A stretch of 64,000 nt of DNA, taken from assembly GCF_011745365.1 (NCBI RefSeq), contig NW_024468914.1, positions 3,498,228-3,562,227 of the forward strand, written 5' to 3'. The notes below the pieces were generated by a model. The model saw nothing but the letters and a program-made list of their open reading frames with translations. It ran no database searches and had not been told where the DNA came from. Shown here piece after piece: positions 1 through 9,930 of the stretch; position 1 is the stretch's first letter, and each line of letters opens with the position of its first letter. The stretch comes from Cryphonectria parasitica EP155 (Eukaryota; Ascomycota; Sordariomycetes; Diaporthales; Cryphonectriaceae). The position numbers were made by a program, and so were the translations under genes.

Positions 1-637
1 AGATGTAGGAGGAGGTCACAGTGCTGCGGGCAGGGCAGTCGGTGACGGTGGCGGCGCAGCTGGTGATGGTCACGTACTCGGTGGAGAAGACGGTGGAAGA
101 GCCGACATCCTCGTTGGTGGGGACGGACGAGGTGGTGACGGCCGCAGAGGAGGTGGAGGCGACCACGGAGCTGGAGCTAGAGGCGGCAGCGGCGGTGATC
201 TGGAAGGGGTTGGAGTACTGGAAGGTGGCGCCAGTGGCGTCTTCGTCCCAGGTAATCTTCAGGCCATAGGTGGCGTCCGCGCCGAGAGAGCAGTCGACAG
301 CCCAGGTGTACTTGGCGTCGCTGTTCTGGATGCCGCCTGAGGAAATGAAAGTGTTAGTTACACCGGTGCACTACAATTCATGTGCTCACGGGAAAAGATG
401 AGACTCACTGGCAATGACGGGGCCGAGCTGCAGAGTGCCAGGGGTGGCGCCCTGGAGAAGCTGGATGGTGATGGTCTTGTCGTACGCAGCAGTGTAGTCC
501 CAGTTGATCACGTAGTTCGAGCAGGCCGGGACAGCCTCGTTGGTGAGAGGCGTGGTGATGGCATCGAAGCCGGGCGTCTGGGCCGCAACGGCAGAGACGA
601 GAGCCAGGAAGGCAGCGGCAGAGATCTTGAAGGCCAT
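1..637 (-). CDS. Kre9/Knh1-like secreted Ser/Thr-rich cell-wall glycoprotein (3' end outside window)
   Basis: Two exons are visible: 637..409 and 336..1, with a GTGAGT...CAG intron at 337-408 (codon split A|GC). The protein begins with a signal peptide (MAFKISAAAFLALVSAVAAQ). A roughly 100-residue beta-sandwich of the Kre9/Knh1 N-terminal type follows, recognisable from FDAITTP, YVINWDY, ITIQLLQG, VIASGIQNSDAKYTW and YSNPFQI. After that comes a Ser/Thr/Ala/Val-rich stretch (SSSSSVVASTSS) and a segment with two cysteines (ITSCAATVTDC). The family is known as GPI-anchored or secreted cell-wall glycoproteins linked to beta-1,6-glucan assembly. The GPI signal, if present, lies beyond position 1, so anchoring is inferred only. 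The 5' side faces 3 kb without genes. Confidence 0.85.
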
Positions 638-3600
638 TTTTGTTGGAGTTTGGGAGGTTTTTCTTTTTGTTATATTATATTAAGATGTGAAGATGGTAAT
701 TAGTTGTCGTGAGGGTTGAGTAATGACCAACAACAAGCAAGCGATAGAAATTAACGAGCGTGAGGAGTGATGAAAAAGAATGAAGAAATTGTTTGAAATG
801 AGTGACTGGCAAAGCGTTCAAGAGAGTTTTTGAAGAACTTCTACTTTTCTGCTTTTGCGGTGAGGACGACGAGGTGAAGAGGAAAAGAAGGGTCACGAGC
901 TGGAAAGATGGCAAAGTCTGGGGGCTGAGCAGTTTTATTTTAGACCTTAGACTGGTGTCCCAAAGAGCTAAACTATCGTATGCCTCGTTCGGAGAGACCC
1001 GTGCTCCCCTTCGGCCCCTGGGTCCCTGGGTTCCTGAATTCCTAGGTACCTTGCTGAGGGGGCGCGCGCCAGGTTGCCCAGCCTGTTCAGGGGGGGAGGG
1101 AAGAGGGTGTGTCTGTCTCTTACTCGCTTGTCGCCCTCTGACCTCATACGCATAGTGCTGACTCGTCTACTGGGTAACCAAATGTTGTCCCCCAATCCCA
1201 CAGGTTCCGCCAAGGCGCCGCCGTGATGGCAGGGGCAAATTATGACCAATTGGACCCTCTGACACGCTGTGCTTGTAATTTCCGGCCAGCAGCTGTCGAC
1301 CAGCCCAAGTAGCATGGGTTAAATGCTACGTCGTAGAGTTTATGGGCTTTTGGAAGGGGGGGGGGGGAGGAGGAGGAGGGATTCTGCTGGCTAAGGCTGG
1401 CTGTTTTAAGGCGCAAGCGTTGGGTTTGCCAGGTTGCCAAAGTAAATGTGGATGAAAGGAGCTCCACTACTATGTAAATCTTATTCCAACTTTTGTGCAA
1501 GCCGTCTTTTCTACTTCCCCTTTCCCGGGCCCTCGGATCTGTCAATGCGTTCCCGCGTTGGCCAGTTGACAGGGCCGATGCGACCTTCAATAAGGTTATC
1601 CTGTTGTTTATCGATTCGACAGATCTGCATTCCTAGGTGTCTCTGCGCGCAGCACTCGGGCCATGATGATCACTGGGATTTTTCTATGTTGTTATTCTCT
1701 CCTTCGTGTCCGCCTTCGTTCTCGCTAGGCAAAATATTGGGTCATTCCGCTGGCCCAATATTGAAATCAAAAGGTTTCTTTTGAACATTGTTAAGCTTCT
1801 AGAAGGCAATAGTGGTATTGAACATAATTTTGCGGCCTTGCTCGGAGATATTCTTCCCAGACATTTCAGGGGTTCTCAGCCCCATGAGCAATCATTCGCT
1901 TAGTGACCAGAAATAGGGTTACCCCCCCTCCTCCTCTTCTCCTCTCAAAAAAGGTCCCTTCTTTTCCGAGGTTCTACAACCTCATCAAGTAAAATGAAAA
2001 CCTCACTCAGCCATCCTCGGTGGGATCATCAACACACACACACACCCACCCCTCTCGCCGTGTTGGGGCCCGCTGTCAGCCTTAAGGTACATGCATAATG
2101 CAACGTTGCCGCTTGGTCCTTGTTGGAGAAAGGAAGGTGGGGGGGCAGCCCTGGAGGAGGAGGATCCTACAAGGCGACAGGGAGGTGTGACAAAGGCTTT
2201 TGGGCTACATTGCCCCAAGGAACCATCAGCGCCCAGGGCCCCGCCCTCATTTCGCAGAATAGCAAGAGGAAAACATAATATTGGAACTGGAACTGGCGGG
2301 TTTGGGCGGCCCGGTTTTCTGCCACCAAAGACACCCCGTAGAGCTAGTCCATACTTGTACTATGGTAGATCTCATGAGACAATCACAATTCTGTGTACTA
2401 CATACTATATAGTACTACTATAGAATGGCTGCAAAAGAGCTGGACGATCAGTTGAAGATCGCGATGAGAAAGGGCCGTTCTTTCTCCACGTGCATGTCGG
2501 AGGTAGCCCGTTACAGTGGATTCAACAAAAGTGGAGCGCCTGCTGTGAGTGAGTGAGTGAGTGATGAGTGGGCGCGCTGCGACATTGGATACATAGTACA
2601 GAAAAGAAACCTGGCTTGTCTTGAATGGGCCATGCATTGTGACATTTGCTCCTCCCCCCCCCCCCTCCCTCTCTCTTCTCGTAACCCTTTTGCCCAGAAA
2701 CTATTGACTTGTTGTCGCAACGATGGTTTAACAAGGTCAACGGTTGATGTTACCGTTTTGGGACGCGCTCGTGTTCAAAGGTGTCTTGAATACGAACTTG
2801 TCAGCAGATGAACTGTCAAGATGGGCTCCAGGTCTTACTCAGGGTCTCAATTATAAATTACACGGTTATTCCTGCTTTTGCGCTGACTCATGAGTAATGC
2901 TCAGAAGAACAGACTTTAGGTCTGGTTATACGGTACCGACTACGAAGGTGAGATCGTGGTGATGACCTAATTACGTGACCATCCAAGGTTTTCTGCAAAT
3001 TTATCCGGAGACGACACAAATGTTACTTGTTGTGCTGAAGACTTGATTTCCACGCGAGATGTTCGATGAACATGTCTAGTATTAAGTAAGTCAAACCTGC
3101 CAACAGTTGACGACGACCTCTGCCAAATCGCTAACGTTACGACGAAACCTTGTTTAGTAAAGTTGAATTTACCTGCAACGTATCCCAAGAACGTCATGAG
3201 TGGTTATGTCCATGCATCCTTGGAATACTTGCTCACGTGCTCGAATCAGCTGGACAAAGAAGCCCAAGCCAGCAAAGATGAGTGCATGCAAGCCTTTCTC
3301 GAGACAAGTGTCATTGCGTGGGCATCGCACATCGCCAAGGCGGCGCATAATTCATTGTTGGTAATGTAATGGATATTTACAAGAGAATGAGAGGATCAAA
3401 ACGGGCGGGCTGGCCAAACTGGCCCTCCGTCCGCTCCAACAGCCCCGAAACCATGCCATCCAACCACTGGAAGGAGGCGTTCCTTGGTCTGCCGAAACCG
3501 AAAAGAAAAGAAAAGAAGAAGAAGCAAGATGGTCTCATAACGTCTAATTGTGACCAAGGAAGAAGCCAACCGGAAAATCGTCTACAGCCACAATTGCTAA

Positions 3601-3691
3601 AGGAGACATTTCTGCTACCGTCCGAGCATCTCGTGACTGAAGGTGGCGTGCCTCCTAGTCACGAGATGGCAGCCATCGTCGCCACCCACGA
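638..3691. other. Intergenic region without recognisable gene
   Basis: Short open frames on both strands here have low-complexity or unnatural composition, and none shows a family motif or convincing introns. It holds the promoter of the cell-wall glycoprotein (638 to about 1000), a G run near 1359-1368, a CA run near 2033-2046, a GAGT tandem repeat near 2547-2563 and a C run near 2656-2667. I see no tRNA or transposon. Confidence 0.6.
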
Positions 3692-4612
3692 TCAAGAGGT
3701 TGTGGGTGTCTCGCCGATGCTATGTGTTGGTAACGGGTTAGCGGGTGGTTCGTGTTCATCATGTGAGTGTGGGATGGGAAAGGAGTTAGGCTGTCGTTGT
3801 TGTTGGCGTTGGCCACTTACACATTGCCTTCGGGAGTGTATCGAGCGACGACATAGTAGCCACCCGCGCCGTCCGAAGCGATACCCATCCCGACCTCGGT
3901 GGTGCTGGACCAGATGATCTGGGCTATTGCAGAAAAGAAGGAGGAAAAGATCAGCATCAGACCAACAAACTCTTGCATCATTCGGCAAAAAAAACTTACT
4001 GTAGTGCCCATAGTTCTCAAACGCGCTGTCGTCCTCAATGGCCTCCCCGCTATACGAGCTCTTCTCATCAACCCATGCGGTCGCCGCGTTGGCATAAGGG
4101 TCGCTGGCATCGCTCTGCCAGTACAGGTTCTCGCCCTGGCCCGTGCCGCTCGAGTGCACCAGGTCGCCTGGCGAGCCCAGCGACGCGAGGTGCTCGGCCC
4201 AGCTCTGGGCATCGCTGGCCAGCGTCGTGCTCCACGTCAGCGCCGTCTCGCCCACGTCCGAGCGAGCGCCGTTCTGTGTGTCGAGGGCGGCTGACTGGTC
4301 CGATGTGAGGCCGGAGCTGGCGGTCGAGGAGGCGGCGGCAGCGCTGCTGGTGGTGGAGGGCGTGGCGCTGGTGGTCACGACGACGATGCTGCTGCTGCTC
4401 GAAGTGGTGGTGGGGACGACAACGGCGCTGGTGGTCGTTGGAGCCACGAGGACGGATGTCCAGGTTGCCGAGTACTTGGCCGCAATCGAGACTGTGGAAG
4501 AGGATACTGCTGCCGCACTGCTGCTTTGGTGATGCTTGGGTGGGCACGCCTGGACGACGGCACCGCCGGCCACGAGGAGGGCCGCGAGGGCTGGGCGGGT
4601 TGAGAAGTACAT
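3692..4612 (-). CDS. Secreted CAP/PR-1 (SCP-like) domain protein
   Basis: The model has three exons: 4612..4000, 3923..3821 and 3719..3692 (247 aa). It has a signal peptide (MYFSTRPALAALLVAGGAVVQA), a Ser/Thr/Val-rich linker of about 90 residues, then a CAP domain. CAP hallmarks are QNGARSDVG, LVHSSGTGQGENLYW, AWVDEKSSY and, across intron 1, GHYTQIIW, so the two His and two Glu typical of the CAP cavity are present. Intron 1 (3924-3999) is GTAAGT...TAG. At the end of exon 2 the sequence GTGTAAGT can be read as Val-stop or as a splice donor. Splicing to the TAG at 3720-3722, with GCTAAC as branch point, extends the C-terminus to GNVIGETPTTS, which fits the family. Fungal CAP proteins bind lipids or sterols or act in host interaction; the role here is inferred. 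Confidence 0.87.
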   Translation of the reverse strand: MYFSTRPALAALLVAGGAVVQACPPKHHQSSSAAAVSSSTVSIAAKYSATWTSVLVAPTTTSAVVVPTTTSSSSSIVVVTTSATPSTTSSAAAASSTASSGLTSDQSAALDTQNGARSDVGETALTWSTTLASDAQSWAEHLASLGSPGDLVHSSGTGQGENLYWQSDASDPYANAATAWVDEKSSYSGEAIEDDSAFENYGHYSKFFLPNDARVCWSDADLFLLLFCNSPDHLVQHHRGRDGYRFGRRGWLLCRRSIHSRRQCVSGQRQQQRQPNSFPIPHSHDEHEPPANPLPTHSIGETPTTS

Positions 4613-7600
4613 GTTGAACGCGATTTCGTTATTGGTTTGGTTAGGTGTGTAGGGACGGGAAATGATCGTTTGTAGTTGGTGTACTTCGTTGTGTTCTTGT
4701 TGTTCTTTTTGGCCTGGATCCTGCCGCGATGGGAATAAACCTTGAGAAAGGATTGAATGAGTGACTGGGCTCGGGACTGGCCTGCGGCGTTGATGTTCAA
4801 AGGAGTGACGAGGACGAGTCTTGCTCGATGGTGAACAGAGAGGGTGAGAGAAGGAGGAGGAGGAGGAGGCAGGAGAGAATAACAGCAGCGTAGAAGGATG
4901 CGGCTCAGATATAAGTTTATATCTGATCTAGACTTCCCGAGCCGCCAGGGTTGGTGTGGTCGGTTACTAGTCATACATACTTTACAAGAGGAGGCATCAA
5001 ACCCATTCATTCCATGTCACGTCATGAGCCCTACGCAAATGCTGCTGCAATTGCTGCCTCATGGAGCGGGGCTGAAAAGACTAACCCTCCCCCCCGCCCC
5101 CCCGGCCCCGAGAGCGGCACAGAAGCCTGTGATGGACTCCTCCCCAGATCCATCGGAGATGTGTTGGTTTCAAGCAGATGAAGCCGCACCTGTGCTGATA
5201 AGCCTGTAATGTTCTGGCCCCATCCAGCTCATTTGTGATGGGCGGACGCCACCGTCCTTGGCCCGGTCACAGGCCCAGGCAGGCCACCACTGGGAAGCAA
5301 GGAGGAGCGGGCCCACGACAAGTTTGACGTGCCCGTCCTGCACAGACAAGCATCAGCACATACAACGGCGTGAACAGCTCCTCGCCTGTTGTGAGAGAGT
5401 CCCAGCATCATCGACATCATCCTGGTGGCTTGTGGAAGGATGTGGCTGCTCTCGATCCGAGGGTGGCAACATCATCGGACTGAACGCCTCGAGGAGGAGG
5501 GGGGGAAAAAAAGTAAAGAGACTTGTTAGTGTTTAGTGTGGAGAGGATAATCTCAACGGGCATCGGGGCAAATAACATGCTGACGTGAGTTTTCCATGAA
5601 AAGCGGACTTGACACTATATTGAAATTGATTTTTCTCATCGGTGCTCATTTCCCCAGCGCCTTGGGGCGTTTCAGAAATATGCTTGTATAGTAGTTACGT
5701 GCTTGTGCGATGGGCTGCAGGGCTGGTCAGCGGCATGCTTTTCAGGGGTATTGTATGTGACCAGGGGTGTTATTATTGTAGCAAACAGGGTCTACCCTTC
5801 AGAAGGACGCACCTCTCATCAATGTAGGACGAACGCTACTTTTCTCTTTTCCCCGGAATATTCTTTCCCAGGTGCGTAATAGTGCTTTTACCCCAGACTC
5901 CCGCTTGGCTGTCTCACCTTGGTCAGGTCACGCACACGGTAAATGTTTCGTCACTTGCAGACGGGCTATCTCGATTCTGTGTAGATCTCGCGGGATCGGG
6001 TGGTTTAGGCGAGTACATGAACTACGATGGTATAAAGGTGTGATACAGTATGTTCTGCAAGTAGATTGAGAAGAGAAGAGCAGACTTCTCTGTGTCCATA
6101 GCACACCGAGTCTGGTCCTATGGACCCCCGGCTGGGCGGGAGATCGTCGATTAAAAGATTGATACATAGTATTAAGCTTCCGTTGATCCTGTCTAGAAAA
6201 GGGGCAAGCGCCGGCAATGAGCAGTGGTGGGCCAAGGCGAGACCGTTGAGGGTTGGCTGCATCATGACACAATCTCCGTGGAATGCTTGCGCGGTGGGGA
6301 CCAACGCATTGCTAGTATGGTCTGTTCGTGCAACGGGTTTCGAGGTGTGATGATGGGCCTTGCGCCTGGAAACTGCCAGCCAAGGGAGAGTGAGGATGGA
6401 GCCATTTGGTAAAGTCGGTGTAACCGTGAGAATGAGATGATGTCCAGTGCTGAGGAGCCAAAGAAAATAATAGGAAAAAATCTTCAAGTCCTGATGCTTT
6501 GTGACTTGAACTCAAAAGAGATTACGCTCATTCTACTATAGTACCTGCAATTGCTCTTGAGTACCCACCTGCCCACTCGCTTTACCCGGTCCATCCACCG
6601 CGGCAATCTTGGCGAGTCTGCCGGGCTGGAGACGACAGTGCATATGGGAAAGGTGACTTGCTTGCCTCGGCGAAGGTATTGATTGCCCAACAGCTGCAGC
6701 CATGGCACCTACATTTGAAAGAAGATGCTGTATGCAGCGCTGCCAAGATGTAGGATTGACCTAGGAGACACCGCCTTTGCCAGCAATCACTTGACTTTTT
6801 CCGCATGAGAAGTTTACAGCAGCATCTTGCTGATGCGTTTATAAGTAGACCTCTAGCCGCAGCCACCGAGCTCCAGCTTTTCTACCATTCGCCGTTATAC
6901 TTCTATGACCGCATCTGCACAGATTAGACATAGGGATTATATTTGGTGATCTCTGGGTACTTTTTATTTTATTTTAAAACAGAGCTCTGGTCTAACGATA
7001 CTCGGATTTAATCCCACTTGGCATTTGATTTATGGTTTGGAAGATGCTGGACAATCATCACGGTCTTGATTCTACATTACGTACTGGCCAAGCAAAGAGG
7101 CCCATCTAACAACATTGAAGCGAAATAAGAATGCCCCCATATTCACAGGCTTCTCTCACAACAGAATTTGTCACGTACTGCCCATTCTAGCTTCATCTGA
7201 ATACACAGATTTTTTCCCCTCTTGTCAAGGATTGCTTTTTCTTCATATTCAAACCTCAGACCAGTCCTCGTGACCCCCATTGCTGCTGAAATGGACGCTA
7301 AAACTCAAAAGAGAGCAGTGTGCAGCCGGTCATCCAATGCCGAGGCCGCGTTGCCTGAGTCGGATTGCTTTATTGACAGCCTTCGACCGCCTAAACCGCC
7401 ACCGACGGTCTGCCCTTACGCATGCACGTGGCATGGTCGGGCTCAACCACATTCTTGGACACCCTTTTGGTTTTCTTTCCTTTTTCTTCTTCTTCTTTTC
7501 TTCTTCTGCTTCAGTAGAACTCTTCTTCGTTTCCCTGAGACATCGATGTTCCACTAGATTACATAAGATGCAATCAATCATATCAGAATTGCTATAGCGA

Positions 7601-8295
7601 TTGGAGGAAATGTTGGGCTTGTCTCAGCCGAGAATTTTTAGCCCAAGTTTGAAGCCGGAGCCACTGCATCCGCAGACTCGTCAGCAAGGTATCAATTCAG
7701 TTCCAAATAGGCCTTTACGGGTCGCGTTCCTCCACCTTCAAGAGTCTTGACAGCTGATGACTACGCGTGCGCCATCCGAAAATCTTTTACGTGTGTGGAC
7801 TTGGCCCATCGTGACAGGCGGTCACAAGGGCTGCCGACCAGAATAAACCACAGAATGCCGATGGTTTTGAGACAGCGACGGGCACTGAAGGATGTCTCTG
7901 TGGCGGCAGATAGTTCCGACCGCTGACCTCGACAGTGCACTCAGCTTCCCGATGAAGACATGTTTGCATGTGTGGTCGACGATGGCTCCCAAAAAGAAGT
8001 CGGGCCTGAGCTCCGGGATCCACCGCAGAAGCAGCCAGATCGATTGGATCGGTGGAAATCCTCCTTGAACCTTACGTTCAGCGTGGGAAACGGATGACGA
8101 CAGCTCATAATTCTGGTCACACAACGATAGGAGTCGGCTTCTATATGTGTGATATATATATATGTATATGTGTGTGTATACTATGCAGATATATAAAGAC
8201 GCGGGGCAAGAGACAGGAAAAGGAAATGTGTCTCGGCTGACCAGGCTCGTTGGATCTACCTCGTCCCTCCTTGTTTCTAACCTCGCTCCAAAAAG
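4613..8295. other. Intergenic region without recognisable gene
   Basis: This stretch lies between the divergent CAP gene (minus) and the GH5 cellulase gene (plus). Open frames have no recognisable motif, codon signature or paired splice sites. It includes an AT/GT tract (8150-8180) directly upstream of the GH5 TATA box. The longest frame, 6487..6005 on the minus strand, begins hydrophobically but is not supported further. Confidence 0.55.
8190..8210 (+). promoter_or_regulatory. TATA box and CreA-like GCGGGG motif upstream of the GH5 gene
   Basis: TATAAA is at 8192-8197, about 100 nt before the ATG at 8296. GCGGGG is at 8201-8206 and fits the SYGGRG consensus of the carbon-catabolite repressor CreA/CRE1. 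Fungal cellulase genes are commonly under CreA control. The motif is short, so binding is inference only. Confidence 0.4.
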
Positions 8296-9730
8296 ATGAA
8301 GTCGGTTATTCTCGCTCTTGCGTCCGTCACAGGCGCCCTTGCGCAGGGCGCTGCCTATGCTCAATGTGGAGGCACAGGATGGACAGGCGCCACGACCTGC
8401 GTGTCTGGCTACGTCTGTACCTATGAGAATGATTACTATTCTCAGTGCCTACCTGGCACGGCGACCACGACGGCCACAACCATTGTCACGAGTACGACGG
8501 CGGCGGCCACCACATCGACAACAGCACCAGCTGCCACCTCGACCTCGTCGGCCTCGGGAAGCTTCAAGTGGTTTGGTGTTGATGAGTCCTGCGCCGAGTT
8601 TGGGAGTGACGATTATCCAGGTACATGGGGAATCGATTTCATCTTCCCTGATAACTCTAGCCTTCAGGTAAGGCATCTTCATTGATTCGTGTCTTTTTGT
8701 TCCTGCTTTTCCTCTCGGCTTTCCCTGTCTATCTCAATGTGGTCCAGGCGAGGACACTCTTTTCTTTCTTTTCCTTTTTAATTATCCCCATTAATGACAA
8801 GAGAACATAGACACTTCTGGACCAAGGATTCAACATCTTCCGTGTGCCGTTCGCCATGGAGCGTATGCTCTCCGAGGAGGACCTGACCAGTGCTCTTGCG
8901 CCGGCGTATCTCGCAAACTACACGGGCACAATCAACTACATCACAGAGAACGGAGGCTGGGCCATCATTGACCCGCACAACTATGGTCGTTTCTATGGCG
9001 TAGTCATCGACGACACGTCAGCTTTCCAGACCTTCTGGGAGAATCTGGCAGGTCAATTCAAGGATAACTCCTATGTCATCTTTGACACAAACAACGAGTG
9101 AGTCTGCATGCCATGCCTGCGCCCACATGGACAAATCAACTTCGGGCCTCTTCTTCCATCAATCTCAATCTTGGCGAAAAGGCTCACACTCGTCTGGAAA
9201 ACAGGTATCACGATGAGGACCAGTCTCTTGTCTTTGACATGAACCAGGCCGCGATCGACGGAATCCGCGCTGCCGGCGCCACATCGCAGTACATTGCTGT
9301 CGAGGGCAACGCCTATACCGGCGCCTGGTCCTGGACCGAATACAACACAGACCTCGCCAGCCTGACCGACTCGGAGAACAAGATCCTATACGAGATGCAT
9401 CAGTATCTGGACAGCGACAGCTCCGGCACCAGCGACGAGTGCGTCAACTCGACCATCGGCGTGGATCGCGTCACCTCGGCGACCCAGTGGCTGCAAGAGA
9501 ACGGCAAGGTGGGTATCCTGGGCGAGTTTGCAGGCGGGCCTAATGATGTGTGCTATGAGGCTGTCGAGGGCATGCTGGACTATCTCCAGGAGAACAGCGA
9601 CGTGTGGCTGGGCGCACTCTGGTGGGCTGGTGGTCCGTGGTGGGGTGACACTTTCTATGCCTTCGAACCTCCATCTGGAGAGGGTTATGTCTACTATGAC
9701 TCTCTTCTTGAGGAGTATGTTCCATCTTAA
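8296..9730 (+). CDS. Secreted endo-beta-1,4-glucanase, CBM1 + GH5 (Cel5A/EG2-like)
   Basis: Three exons, 8296..8667, 8811..9097 and 9205..9730, encode 394 aa. The signal peptide ([17 protein letters not shown]) is followed by a CBM1 at about residues 18-52 ([11 protein letters not shown], then YYSQCLPG, with conserved Cys and aromatics). A Thr/Ala/Ser linker leads to a GH5 catalytic domain. Intron 2 splits the acid/base motif, restored as FDTNNEYHD with Glu220. The nucleophile is Glu327 in [22 protein letters not shown] and [10 protein letters not shown] are typical of Trichoderma EG2-type enzymes, which cut internal bonds in cellulose. Both introns are canonical (GTAAGG...TAG and GTGAGT...CAG). 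Length and CBM1-linker-GH5 order match the family. It converges with the calpain gene, 200 nt apart. Confidence 0.96.
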
Positions 9731-9930
9731 GGAATTGCGTGTTCTCTTACGGCGGAAAGAATTGCTTCAGTGTAATTTGAAAAGAGTTGGCTTGTATATA
9801 TTCACTTTCTTGACGTATATATTCTGAAAAAACTTTTAAAGATGGACCGCTATATCTCGGTTCTCCTTCTTCGTTTGTGTCTCCCTCTTTTCTTTCCTTC
9901 TTGATCTTCTCGAGCAGAAGAATTGGATCC

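Noticed and set aside
3369..3917. Plus-strand 182-aa frame
   Set aside because: Its second half is antisense to the CAP gene, whose domain motifs and introns are clear.
6005..6487. Minus-strand 160-aa frame with a hydrophobic start
   Set aside because: The hydrophobic start resembles a signal peptide, but the rest has no motif, odd composition and no intron support; it lies in gene-poor DNA.
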